A stretch of 64,000 bases of DNA from Stereum hirsutum FP-91666 SS1 (Eukaryota; Basidiomycota; Agaricomycetes; Russulales; Stereaceae). Below are positions 49,610-61,528 of the stretch, piece after piece. The notes beneath the pieces are model-generated. The model had not been told where the DNA came from. It was given only the letters and a program-made list of their open reading frames with translations, and made no database searches. The stretch's first letter is position 1. Each line of letters starts with the position of its first letter. Where the stretch lies: positions 85,871 through 149,870 of the forward strand of contig NW_006763155.1 in the NCBI RefSeq assembly GCF_000264905.1. Direction: 5' to 3'. Position numbers and translations under genes: made by a program.

Positions 49610-50105
49610 AGGGTGCTGGTTGTGTCCTATCGAGCGCGAGCATCTTCAGGGTGCGATATGTGGTGGTAATAGAGAGTGTCGAGCGCTGTTGAGCGAGAAA
49701 AGCCAAGAAAGCGCCCACTCGGGCCACGCCGGGACCAGATTGGAGCGCCGGACCCCTCCGCCACTCAATATCGCCCACCACCGCCACGCCACATCGCCTC
49801 GTCCTTGCCTCCGACCATCTTTCTTCGTTTGTTCTTCTCCTTCTCTCGCTTCTGCTCTCCTCCCCCAAATCAGCCAACACGACCACCAGGCACGCCAAAA
49901 CAATGCGCACACTAAACGCGCGAAGTCAGTGTGCACGGTGCCCGACCCTGTTTCGACTGGCACTCGAGGCATAGGTCGAACGCTTTGCGCATCGCCTTCT
50001 CGTTCGCCTCGGAAGCGCTATATATCTCGCTACCAACCCTCTCATGCATCGGACAACTCCCATACGCATCACACCTTCCCAAACGCCCACCCACAACCAC
50101 GAACA
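49610..50105 (+). repeat. LOR-gene upstream block, second copy with pseudogene
   Basis: Matches 57050-57509 over several hundred bases, including GCGCCCACTCGGGCCACGCC, CCTCCGACCATCTTTCTTCG, CACCAGGCACGCCAAAACAA and CAGTGTGCACGGTGCCCGAC, and leads directly into the broken LOR copy at 50106. Confidence 0.65.
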
Positions 50106-50706
50106 ATGGGACTCTTCGGTCACTCCACCTCCCAATCCGTCCTCCTCGAGCCCTTCCACCCGCCCATCGGCCTCAACGCCGCCTTCTGCATGCCCCACGT
50201 CGAGACACTCATCATGAGGGAAGATGTGGAGTTTTAGTGGCGACGATTTTGGTATTCAGAATTTGGCGGGGCAGGATGTGGTGCGGTATCATGGGCAGTT
50301 CGCAGGATCGCAAGGGTGCGTCTTCTCTTTTGTCTTGGTTGATTATTTGTCGGGTTGACCGTCCCACAGAGTTCAGAGACGCGCGCCAAATGTCACTCTT
50401 CATCGTCCGTAACAGTCCTCGTGTTCCACAAAACACAGCTTATCTAGGCCATGGATGAGAATGATCTCCGTACGGTCAAGAAGAAGTTCTCCGGTGTGTT
50501 ACCCCTCTCATTGTTACTTGTGTTGTTCTCTTAATTCGTCATCTCTTTTTCCGCCGTTCTCATCGCTAATTCTTTTCCTCCCATATGCACGCAATAAAGT
50601 CAGCTCCTCACGCATGACTGTGTCTTGCCACACGACCCCAAAAACACTGCCTCCTCCTCGCACGACCTCATTGAACTCGAATGTAAAGGGAATTGGTTCG
50701 ATCGGT
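50106..50706 (+). pseudogene. Broken LURP-one-related gene copy
   Basis: It begins exactly like the intact gene (MGLFGHSTSQSVLLEP... ...HVETLIMRE). At about 50220 a short deletion (GGGAAGATG versus AGGAGAAGATG) shifts the frame to a stop at 50235. Downstream, exon 2-like (about 50371-50490, DENDLRTVKKKFS) and exon 3-like sequence (about 50605-50705, ending ATTGGTTCGATCG before a GT) remain recognisable. Exons 4 and 5 are absent. The equivalents of introns 1 and 2 are still in place, so this was a genomic duplication, not a retrocopy. Confidence 0.8.
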
Positions 50707-52556
50707 ACGTCCTTTCTTTCTTCATTTGTCACTACTTATTGTGCATTTTTGATTTTGGTGTGATGCACGGCATTTTGCGTATACGAGTAACTTTTGCATC
50801 TCCTTCCTCAGTTTACCGAGAGATGTGCTTTATTCCCCCTTTCCGGTCACTCAACCGCCGGTTACTTCTTGTTCATCTAGATCATATACTGATTCAAGCG
50901 GTGACCATTGCATACTTACGTTCTATCTTGTTTACTCTCATTTTTAAAACCTCGCATTGGTTTAAATGTTTTAGGATTTAAAATTCGATTATTGCCTCCA
51001 ATACCGTGGATGAAACCCCGCGGCCACACCGGTGCGGAATCCTACATCCAACCCGCGAATCAGGAGCGCTATAATATAAGATAAAAGATCGCCACGCGAC
51101 CTTGCGTGAGAAATGTTCTCCAAGTGCCCGCAATTGCTCTCGTCTTTGTTCTCATCCACAGCGATGAGCTAGTTACGATGGTTCTGTGAAAAAATATGTC
51201 TTATAATTCTCCTGGCCAGATACTTGCGCTTATCTGCATATACTACTCAAAAGGCTGAGGACAAACTCGCAGTCAACCCCTTGTCGTCTGACTCTTAGAC
51301 TCGCCTTTTCTGTCTCGTCTTTGCCCTCAGTTCTAAGTGTGAAGAAAGTACTTCATACGACGGGATCGTGCACTCTACCGAATGTCCGCTCATAATTCCA
51401 ACTCTTCGAATCATCTACCCATTCCATCCACTCGTCCCACATCTCTTTCGACGATCTGCACAATTTATTACTCTCGAGGATGCTCAGAGGCGATGAGTTG
51501 AAGCAATGTATGGGGGAATTGTAATAGAGTGGCCGGGGATTCATAGTAAGGGAGGTTTCGATGGATTACACGGGAATGGCTGGAACGGAGGGTGAGCCGA
51601 TGATAGTGAGAGGCGTTCCGTTGGTGGCGGATCTTCAGTTTTGGATCGAATGGAAAAAGTGGTTTGAACAGCATAGACACCACCCGGTACGTTCATATAT
51701 TTATCCTTTCCGTCTGTCGATCCATGTTCGCCATTGGCACAATTCTTACTCGATGCCTGTCGCAAAGACCAATTCGCTTGCTGCCTCCAACTGCAACTCG
51801 AATGTGCTTTACCCTAACCGATACTGGCCACAGATCTGCTCTCCTCCCTCGCATCGCGTAACCCATCCCCTCACACAGTCTCCTATTCCGCCGTCTTCCC
51901 ACCTCTCATACCTATTCGCCCATCCCAACGGATGATACCTCGCTGCTCTTACACTGTCTTTGGCGTCATGAGTCCAAAACTTGCATTTAGAAATACATGG
52001 AACTGCTGCTGAATTTGAAGTAAATTGACTTCTTTATTCATTTCAGGTACCAACCGACTTCGTCATTGTCATTACATTTCATTTCCTGGTTCCGCAGGGA
52101 GATGAGGCCACCATCAGGATCTCGACAAGCTGCCGCGTTTTGTCAGCTGGCCTGATTATAGATCCCGCGCAGTGTGAACTAGGAAAGTAAGGCGAGACTG
52201 TTGCATATTACACTCGACCCATAACTCCATAATCATAGATGAGACGGGTGTTACACTTGATAACATCCCGTGGCCTGAGAATATCCTCAGTGCTTAGGAT
52301 GTTCGGCGTGTCTTAACTTATAATGGTTAAGGTATCTTTCACTGTGGCTTCTCCCATTGTTCCTTTCAGTGCTCGAGGATCATTCAAATCGTTTGCGATC
52401 TTGCCGCTGTGTGCCCAGATCGCAGTTGATGGATTGTAGCAGTCAATTGGTCCTCGATGGTCCCATAAATTCACGTATTACACGCATCATTCAAATTTGG
52501 TTCTGTACACTTCCCCAAGATTCCTCATACACGTCTTCCCTCAAGACATACCCACC
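50707..52556. other. Intergenic stretch, no supported gene
   Basis: Bottom- and top-strand frames around 51.35-51.70 kb (for example EMWDEWMEWVDDSKSW on the bottom strand, and GEPMIVRGVPLVADLQFWIE on the top strand) look somewhat protein-like but conflict with each other and match no family I know. The remainder is AT-rich and featureless. Confidence 0.35.
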
Positions 52557-54261
52557 ATGCCATTTGTGATAGTCGACGATACCGATGCTGGTCTTTCAGT
52601 CAATCCGACTGGAGTACCAGGTGCATATACACAAGTCACTGACATAGCATTCACTACTAGTTTCGCCAAAACAGTCTCAGGAACGGCAGTATCGGTCACC
52701 ACCATTGAATACAGCTTCAACGGTATAAATGCTCCTTGACTCCTCCAATAAATATTTATCACATATGTTCTTTATAGGAACATCAATATCTGTATTTGGA
52801 AGCATTCTTAATATCAAATATGGCTCATCGGGCTCCGATACTACCCTCGGATTCTCGCTCGATGGTGCAGGACAGCAATTGATCGACATTTCTGCAGACC
52901 AAGAAAATGATCAGCATCGCGGTGTCTATAATTCTACATCTCTCTCCATCGATAACCACCTTCTTAATACCTCTGTTTCCTTCCCCGGAAATGATTCCGT
53001 CTTCTACCTCGACTATCTCATATACGACGCATCTGAGAATTCGTCTATCACCAATCCCACGACATCCACAATATTCATCGATGATACAAGTCCGTACCTT
53101 CTGTATTCGCAGGCTGGATGGGCACTCGGGCACGGACCTTCCTTTGGTAGTGTCACCTCCGAAGAAGCTGTGACGTTGAATGCGAGTATCGCTCAGGCAA
53201 CCACATTGGGAGCTAACGTATCGCTGACGTTCTTTGGTATGTACCTCATATGCGTGGAACTTCAGTTGCCGCTCTAACATTCATATGGTTTGCCGTAGGG
53301 TCAGCGTTGGAAATCTATGGAGTTGTCTTGAACAGTGGGCCTGCCGTCGCTGCGTACGCAATCGACGGTGGTGTCTCTCAGAACGTCTCCATGCCTCTGG
53401 ACAATGCAACGTACCCCGTATACAATTGGAACTTCATTCCCTCCAAAATCAATCTCGAAGAAGGCATACATAACATCACCATCACTTCGCTCCTACAGAG
53501 TTCAACTACTCTATACCTCGACTATATCCTAATCACCGCATCGAAGGCATATATACCGCCACCAGTATTAATATCACCAGGATCCGGCGTCACGTCGTCG
53601 TATTCTACACCGACATCCTCATCTCCGGCTCTTGACAACGGGAGGCATAGCTCGCATATTGGCGCGATAGCTGGAGGGTCGGTCGGTGGTGTACTTCTCC
53701 TCGGTGTATTGATAGCAGTGGTCCTGTTTCTCCGTCGTGATAACAAGATGTGAGTATCTCGTCTCGAATCAGTGTGCTAAAAACCCTTCAAATTGTATGG
53801 GGTTTTTGTTGACCTCTGCTCACAATAACATGTCCAGTTCTGGACACATTGCGTCGCAAACGGATATAGATCTTGATGATTGTATGTCCCATTGTCATGC
53901 TTACAGCCTCGTTTCACTGGCATATTCACCCAAAATGACTGACCATACCTCCGTAGTACATCCTTCAATGATGGAAGGAATCACCGCATTTCCTCTCGTG
54001 AACAGATCATCGCAGGCCACTCAACCAAGGCGGACCCTGAAGGATTTACATCCTGTCAACATCGAGGAAATGCAAGAGCTGGATACATCTGAGCCCGCAA
54101 CGCGTTCATCAAAACACGTGAGCAGAGGAAATGGTACCGGGGGAAGCGAGGGGGGCGACGCCAATGGTCACCATAGAAGAGAAATTGACAGTGGCATCCG
54201 TGCTTTACCAGACTCGGGTGTGACTGAGTCAGCCCTACCGCCAATTTACACGGATGATTAG
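52557..54261 (+). CDS. Single-pass membrane glycoprotein with extracellular beta-sandwich region
   Basis: Four exons (52557-52722, 52778-53236, 53299-53749, 53838-54261) encode 499 aa in one frame. The first 330 residues are beta-rich and carry several N-glycosylation sequons (NSTS, NTSV, NDSV, NASI, NVSL). They form two similar halves, each with a 'G-T/S-x-x-x-x-x-G' strand and Y-x-x-D elements (GTSISVFGSI and GSALEIYGVV). A proline/serine stalk leads into the membrane segment GAIAGGSVGGVLLLGVLIAVVLF followed by RR, and then a roughly 140-residue polar tail. The layout is that of a common agaricomycete family of type I surface proteins. No cleavable signal peptide is evident at MPFVIVDDTDAG, as in relatives. 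Function unknown; a wall-sensing or adhesion role is only inferred. Confidence 0.8.
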
Positions 54262-57049
54262 TCGATTTCTCGCTTGATTGGCACGGGAGATTGGTCAATT
54301 TGTTCGTAATTCGGCGGGTAATGATGCTTTATCTGATGAAATGGACGAGTGGTACCTGAGGGGTCGGCTTAGATACCTGTATTTATTTTTCACATGGTGA
54401 TTATTTATGCATAATCACTCAGATTCTTTGAAATCTCCTTACTCACGTCGCTAGCATTGAGAACTGAAATGAGATCCATGTAATTCTTTGCAAAGTGTTT
54501 TATGCCATCTCCTTGATCATTAGTGATTTCTTTCCTTGAGTGTTGAACATAGGGGAAACGAACAAGTACTAAACATCAACGTTGAGTAATCGAAGTAATG
54601 CAAGCATTGCGGACGGGAGAAGCATCGACGAGAGGAACGGGAGAAGCATTGACGAGAGGAGATAACACGCACACCGCCTCGGCTGCAAACGAATCATAAA
54701 ATGTGCATTTTCTCGAAATAGAGCAGACCTATTCGGGAAACCGCAGCGCAGCAAGGCCAAACTGGATACGAGGGTCAAACTTGACCGGGGCGGGATGTGG
54801 GATTGATGTGAGCTACGTCGCCGTGTTCAGTGTTCAGTTGTGTTTTTGGCGCGACGGCCTTGATCGTCTGCGACGCTGATGATACTGTATTCCTGTATTC
54901 ATGCTCAATTCGCCGCGTGCTGTAAAACTACATGTAGTACCCCATCATACATGTCCGATTTTGCGAGTGCGGTTCCTCCCAAATCAGTCAAGAACGTAAA
55001 TACAACCGGATGGAGGTCTCATACGCCATAGTCCTAAACGTCAAATTGACGAGCAAGACGATTGGGTGACAGCAACTGATGCCGTCAGTGCTGTATAGAA
55101 TCCAGTTATGACTGCATCCGCGGTCATTGTTTCCGGAGCCGCCATATGCCTACAATCAAACGCAAAGTGCACGGGTCGAACGGTCAGAAGATTCCAAAAA
55201 GAAATCAAGATAAATATAATGCAAGCGGGAGAAGCATCTTTATCCCACCGTGTAGCATAGTGCTGCCTTACTGAGATGCTTATATCAGAGATACTAACCG
55301 CGGCATAAGTAATGAAAGAAAGCGTTGGTGAATGCAGGACTTCTGATATTCCGAGATCAGCGGGAAAGATACAGAGTCAGTGCTTTCAAGCAGCGCTTCC
55401 AATTTCAGCCCGCGAATCTGCGACAACGTCGTCAATTCACAGTTCGTTTCCTCCGATCCTTCCGAGCCGCAGCTTGCTGTCGTAATCTACGATGATGATC
55501 ACGGAAAGCCGCGGTGGGAAGCATCACGATGAATAAGAACAGTGACGGACGTGAGCCAGAAAGACGATGAAACAAACGGTGGTATATATGTACTAGCATA
55601 TCGGGTGTGAGTGGGGAGGAATGAGAAGCCGACAATACGTGGGAACGCGCTATTTGGATGGACGATCACAGGCGACGGTCTTGACACTGAGCGTATCATT
55701 ACGAATGTAGGCGCGCTCGTAGCACAACAGCGTCAGAGGAAGTGCATGATATCGTCGAAGGGTCGATGTACGATGCATTTGGAGACACATTGCATTTATT
55801 CGCCTCTATACAGAATTGACTGGCTAAATGTGAAGAAGTCCATCAATTCTCTGACTCGTTATTATAATCCTCATGAAAATATAGGAAGAACACAACACTG
55901 GGTGCGGAGTTTAATCCCGGTGAAATCGTCACAACGTATTGTCGTGCCAAAGTCGGAACATGAACATGAACGTGCAGTCTCGCAGCACTGAGGCGGAGCA
56001 AAAATGGTGGCCTCAACATGGGCGTGGGGTCCGCAATAGAGGGCGATCTAATGTAGCGAAAAAGAGCCATACGCATGAAGACGCAGAGAGAACGAGAAGC
56101 CAAATGCAGAAGTGCAGTGGAAAAGTTGTAAAGCCTTGTGCGATAAATTTTGGACGATGTCACACCACTCTTGATCTAAAATAAATTAAGCATCGTCCCT
56201 GTGGTCGTGAACACGCACGATGATGTCTCGCTGTATTGTGCGACAGAGGAGGACTTTGAGCTATGCCGTGCTGGTCCACACTATTCAAGCTCAGAGTGAA
56301 AGGAGTGAACAGGCAAAATCGGATCACCTGATTACCTCGTTTCTGCATGCGTCAAAGCTATCCATACGCTATCTTTGTTTGCACGAAACCCAATGGTCTA
56401 TCCTGTTCTGGCACGAAGCGCATATCTAAGCAAAGACGACATTCAGAAAACGACGGCGAGAACAGTCACGAATTCGAAGCATTAGAGCTATAGCTCAAGT
56501 GGAAAAACCCACGATTATGATCCTTGTCGTCGTGTCAAGCACAGCCTGGCCTTTGATCGCATACACCGCCCGTGGTGCAAAGATGGCGAAGGAATGAGAT
56601 CAGACGAAGGATAGAAGAGGCCCCAAATGCAAGCGTGTAGATGACGAGTACGTCTGAGATCAAAAGGCGTACAGGTGCAGTTCGCAGAAGAAAGGAGTGC
56701 CGGAGCCATATACATCCAGATCCGAGCGCATTGGAAGTGAGAGTAGAAGTGTCTTACGCAGTGCGAGGGTTAGTAACAGTGTTTGAGGCATGGTAGTGAA
56801 GTAGTTTTGGAGGGAGTGATCATCTGGAGATAGACAAACAAGGAGGAAGTTGCGTATCGTCGCATCAGCCCATTAGCATCGAATCACATACGTCACGCGT
56901 GGGCCGTAGGTGGAGGATGAGTGTAGGTAGGAGAGAGCTTCCAGAGGTCAGGGCGAGGAGCCGTCAAAAGCGTACAGTGCGTAGAGAAACGACGAGCAGT
57001 CCCGGTACGAGCGTAGTGGGACCAAGTTACAAGGGGTTGAGTGTAAGGA
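54262..57049. other. Gene-poor stretch, repeat modules at its right end
   Basis: No supported gene. From about 56.5 kb the modules of the 34.5-49.6 kb region reappear ('GCATACACCGCCCGTGGTGC', 'GTAGATGACGAGTACGTCTG') and run into the LOR upstream block. Confidence 0.4.
54613..54660. repeat. 24-bp direct repeat, two copies
   Basis: The unit ACGGGAGAAGCATCGACGAG plus AGGA at 54613-54636 is repeated at 54637-54660 with one change (C to T). Confidence 0.85.
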
Positions 57050-57509
57050 TGCTGGTTGTGTCCTGCCCAGGGTTAGCATCTGCAGGGCACGATAGGTGGT
57101 GGTCAGAGAGAGAGTCGAATGACCTTCGTCGTCGTGGACGAGAAAAAAAAGCGCTCTCGGGCCATGCCGGCACCGGCTCGGAACACCGGACCTCCCGCCA
57201 CTCAATATCCCCCACCACTGCCACGCCACATCGCCTCCTCCCAACCTCCGACCACCTTTCTTCGCCTTCCCTTCGCTCGCTTCTGCTCTCCTCCCCCAAA
57301 TCATTGAACACGATCACCAGGCACGCCAAAACAATGCGCACACTAAACGCTCGATGTGAGTGTCCACGTCGCTCGACCCTGTTTCGACTGGCACTCGAGG
57401 CGTAGGTCGAACGCTTTGCGCATCGCCCCATCCCCCTACCTATATGTAAACCTCGCCATCTTCCCTCACATACGCATCGCATCTCCCTGCAACCGCACAC
57501 GAAACCACG
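57050..57509 (+). promoter_or_regulatory. Upstream block of the intact LOR gene
   Basis: This block recurs at about 30.0, 38.8, 47.7 and 49.6 kb. It contains an oligo-A run near 57142, a C/T-rich stretch (57200-57300) and a conserved short frame starting MRTLNAR at 57333. Its conservation across copies whose downstream gene is broken or absent reflects recent shared ancestry more than demonstrated function. Confidence 0.4.
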
Positions 57510-59172
57510 ATGGGACTGTTCGGCCATTCCACCTCCCAATCCGTCCTCCTCGAGCCCTTCCACCCGCCCATCGGCCTCAATGCCGCCTTTTGCATGCCCC
57601 ACGTCGAGACGCTCGTCATGAAGGAGAAGATGTGGAGTTTCAGTGGCGACGATTTCAGTATTCAGAATTCGGCGGGGCAGGATGTGGTGCGGTGTCATGG
57701 ACAGGCGTTTAGTTGGCGGGATCGCAAGGGTGCGTTTTTCTACGGTCGTGGAACGTTGGGCCCGTTTGTTGACTGTGATTCCACAGAATTTAAAGACGCG
57801 CGACAAATGCCACTGTTCACCGTCCGTAATAAAGTACTCGCGTTCCACAAGACGCAGTTGATCGAGGCTATGGACGGCACTGATCTTTGTACGGTCAAGA
57901 AGAAATTCTCTAGTGCGTTGCTCCTCCCATCTCTTCATTCATCGTTTCCATGCCCCTTCTCTTCATCATCCTTTGCACCCCCACCGACAATGGACTGACT
58001 GACTTACTATTACCGCCAACGAAACAGTCGGCTCCTCACGCATGATCGCCTCCTTCCACAACCTCGCCTCCGCGAACGCTTCCTCCTCCTCTCACGACCT
58101 CATCGAACTGGAGTGTAAAGGCGATTGGTTCGATCGGTGCGTTCCCTTTTTCCATTCTCGTCTTTCTTTTGCCATCCTATCCAAAGTTTCAACCTGGAAC
58201 ACATCTCGTTTTACCTCTTTCTCTACGCGGTGTTCTTTCTACGCCACATCATCTTCCCATCTCATCCACGTCCACGTGACGTCCACCGCTAACATTCCTC
58301 TCCCCCTCCCCTCCCTCCTCCCTCATCCGTAGATCCGCAATAATAACCCTTCTCGGCACCGAACGCGTCGTCGGCCAGATATCGCGCAAGATCTTGAATA
58401 TGAGAGAGGTCATTGGTGGGCAGCAGACTGTGCGTTACTTTGTTTATTTTTCGCATTATTTTTCGATGGGATCTTTGGTTTCGTTCTTCGTTTTTGGTGT
58501 CTGCGCGCGTGTGTGCTGTTGGCCCACATTGTCACGAAACCCGCTTCGACGGAGAGTGGACTTCGGACTTTCCTTTGTTCTCGACGTATGGTATACCACC
58601 GTGTGGAGAGAGATACACGCATACATCCACTGTCTCCACCATCAGCGTACACTTTCACTATGGATCTCGTCTATAGGTCTTCCCCGGACCCCCGACCATG
58701 ACTATGGTCTTGATCACGTTCACAGTCCTACATTCGCCCATTGTGTGGCTCACGTTTGAGCGTCTATTATTGTGGCGTAGTCTGGTCTGTCCTCACGAAA
58801 CCTCGACGCTGACATTTTCCTTTTCCTTTTCGTCCTGTGCTCTTTGCGCTTCTCTCAATATTCTATCCACATGCACCTTTGCTCCGCATCCGCATCCGCA
58901 TCCGTATCCACTTCCCCCCGGCTTGACTACTCCATTCAACATCGACTCCGAACCTGCCCCACCTCACGCCCACCATATACTCGAACACGTCGGCATCACC
59001 CTACGCTCTAACACTCTAACACCTCGACATGCAACATAATACAATGACACAACACGACGCGACACGACACGACCGATAGTACGCAGTAACAATCGCACCA
59101 GGCGTCGACGTCGCGCTCATGGCGGCGCTTTGTGTATGTTTCGACGAGGCATTTAATGAGTCGCAGAATTAG
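57510..59172 (+). CDS. LURP-one-related (LOR, tubby-like C-terminal fold) protein
   Basis: Five exons (57510-57729, 57787-57912, 58028-58136, 58333-58429, 59080-59172) give 214 aa, the usual length for fungal LOR proteins. Key stretches: MGLFGHSTSQSVLLEPFHP, VETLVMKEKMWSFSGDDFSI, DVVRCHGQAFSWRDRK, MPLFTVRNKVLAFHKTQ, CTVKKKFSIGSSRMIASF, LIELECKGDWFDRSA, GTERVVGQISRKILNMREV and YAVTIAPGVDVALMAALCV. These match the 12-strand barrel plus hydrophobic C-terminal helix of the DUF567/tubby-like family, related to phospholipid scramblases. The family's biochemical role is not settled. Four of the five donors or acceptors sit at the same points in the broken copies. The last intron is unusually long (650 nt), and two decayed copies follow downstream. 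Confidence 0.88.
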
Positions 59173-59979
59173 GGGCTCGGGTCGGAATTTTTATTGGTGG
59201 GTGGGTTGGGGTGGGATTGGTGGGAGGTCGGCGATACCTGAGCTGGTTGATCTTTCTTTTGGATGCGGGGAGGGAGAGTGGATCAGGAAGAGGAGCCGGA
59301 GGATGCGTGTTTCTCTCCCCATATCCTGTTCCAGTCTTTATCTTATTGATACCCCGCCATTTTTGCGCTGATGTTGTTGTGTGTGTTGTTGTCGTTGTCG
59401 TTGTCGTGTTTTGATTTGATTGAGGAAATCTTAGGAGATTTGTTCGATTCCTATTCTGTCGAGTTTGAGTCTGGTGATGAGTATGGTACTAGGAGGGGGT
59501 TATCAGTTGTCGGCCTGTGCTTCGTTGGTTTCCTTGCAAACCGTCTTCCACAGCATACTGTATTCTTGGTTTTGTTGTGTGCACTCACGATGACAGGTGT
59601 CATATCACCATCCGAGCATTTCGATCCAACTAACGTCCTGTCTTGTACCCACAGAGTCCAGAGATTATACGTCGTACTTCGTTCTGACCCTTCTCCTACG
59701 ACCAGCTAGATGAGTTGTAGATCGTCGCACTACGAAGTCAGACGAGACCGACCTCTACGATGACTGGGATATGTGGTACATTCGTCCATTTTTTCCTCTG
59801 GTACATTATGATTTCCTTGCGCTATACCCTCCGTCCCACTCCGTGCTTCCTTACCATCCAATATCTAATCATCGACGTCATCGGCATGTCCATCTTCCTC
59901 CCCCGCTTCTCTCTTTTCCTGTCTACGATCTTCTTCTTCATCTTTTCCTCTCACCTGTATTTCTCCATTTCCTGACAAA
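59173..59979. other. Spacer between the LOR gene and its decayed copies
   Basis: Thymidine-rich text with hydrophobic but non-homologous frames (for example 59.37-59.71 kb). Probably 3' flank and remnants of duplicated introns; no gene called. Confidence 0.35.
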
Positions 59980-60405
59980 CAAGTCCCTCCAAGCCAAACT
60001 TACATGTCTGTTTTTTTTTCAGCGCGGAATGGTCGTCTGATAGTGTTTTCGCATACCGTCGCATCAGTGATCCTTCCTCCTCGACTAGATTGGAATGTGA
60101 AAATGAGGGTTCGATCGGTGCGTTCTATATCGTTAATTTCGTATCGTTTTCGCCGCCATAATTTGTATCGTCACAAATCTTCACCTCCTTCACCTTCGTC
60201 CTCCCCACACTCCCCGTCTCTTTCTCTTTCTCGATCTCATCGCACGGAACCAGTACTGATAGGTACCTCGATATCCACAGCTTCCCCATTGAACTCGGAG
60301 GCCATAACCATAGGCTCCCCCGGAATAGACCGAGTCGTTGACCAAATCTCACGAAAAATCACACAAAAAATCCTGCATATGATAGAAGTGCCGGCCCGGG
60401 GCTAG
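59980..60405 (+). pseudogene. Decayed LOR copy (exon 3- and exon 4-like parts)
   Basis: An acceptor-like TTTTTTTTCAG at 60013-60023 is followed by SSTRLECENEG, corresponding to SHDLIELECKGDW of the intact gene, and by the conserved TTCGATCG/GTGCGTTC donor. Further on, EAITIGSPGIDRVVDQISRK matches GTERVVGQISRKILNM, ending in a stop at 60405. The start, exons 1-2 and the final exon are not recognisable. Confidence 0.65.
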
Positions 60406-60689
60406 TGACAAGTATGGAAAAGTCGACCGGTGATTTATTGAAGGTAGCAGGAAGGGAAGAAGGAATGGTGCGCTGCTATGCTACGAAGGTATGTTGGGTT
60501 TTTCGTAACACGTATTTTACGGCTTAGTGTACTCTATCCTTTAACTATTCGCGTTTCTTCGCGGCGACATGTATTCGACCCTATTGGCGCGCTCGAGCGA
60601 TAACGTCGGACTGAGTCGATTCCTTCCTCCTGGGTACCGCGTATGCTAAGGAGAGACATGATTTGTAGTCGTTATACAGGAAATGATTT

Positions 60690-61355
60690 GCACTCTACCA
60701 GAACGAGATGCATGTGACGGACGTTATGGGCTCGGACAAGCTCAACCTCTGCGCTTCGACCAATATTTCTAGTGCACTCCTCTCTTTATCCTATTGCCCC
60801 GTATTGCGTTTGCGCTATACAAACTATCCGCATACGTACGTCCCTCCCTACCTTCACTATTCAACCTCGTCGTGCCGGCCTTTCTCTTTGTCTTTATAGA
60901 AAAAAGCACAAAAACTGACTTATTTTGCTCGACACAGAACGGCCGTCTGATCGTGTCATTCTACTGCCGTCCCATGAACGCTCCGTCCTGGTCCTGGTCG
61001 TATCAGACTATCAAGTTGGATGGAGACACGACTGGTTCGCTTGCTGCGTACCAGATCTGTAATCGCACTTCATCTTTGCTGCGATATCTCGCATCTCCGT
61101 AGACATCCACCTCTTTCGCCCCCGTTCTCCCCGCCCCCTCCGTTGCTGCTCCCAGCACATTGCACTGCACGAATGTTATTGATCTTCCCTCTTCATATTC
61201 ACGTGGATTCGTTATTCAATAGGATGCTCGACGGTGGGCTGCCTACGCTGCATATCGATTACTTCTTTGATCTGTTAAAGTTTTCAGGAATGGAGAGTAT
61301 CCCATGGGGGTTTGTCGTCTGCATTTTGGATGGCTCAGAGATGGAAGATTATTGA
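60690..61355 (+). pseudogene. Second decayed LOR copy
   Basis: MGSDKLNLCASTNISSALL (60.73-60.79 kb) corresponds to the exon 2 end and donor (MDGTDLCTVKKKFS, then SALLLP in the intron). 'GAACGGCCGTCTGATCGTGT' and 'GGAGACACGACTGGTTCGCT' (60.94-61.04 kb) correspond to exon 3. The last frame ends at 61355. All parts are more diverged than the copy at 60.0 kb. Confidence 0.5.
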
Positions 61356-61528
61356 AGTTGCTAGTGAGGCATCAGGCATACGACACTACGCGGTCCGAAA
61401 GTGAATTCAATTAAACTAGCCACGGTCACTGCGCGGCAAAGAATGTGGTGGCTGAGTACTGCATACACCACTTCGATGTGTACACTCTCCAAATCTTGCC
61501 CACAAACATCCCGTACTGACACTCTACT
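61356..61528. other. Short spacer
   Basis: Nothing recognised between the decayed LOR copy and the stop codon of the minus-strand membrane protein gene. Confidence 0.3.

Noticed and set aside
53881..53930. A 25-nt intron (GTATGT...TTACAG) in the last exon of the membrane glycoprotein gene
   Set aside because: Too short for a fungal intron, and the frame is open without removing it.
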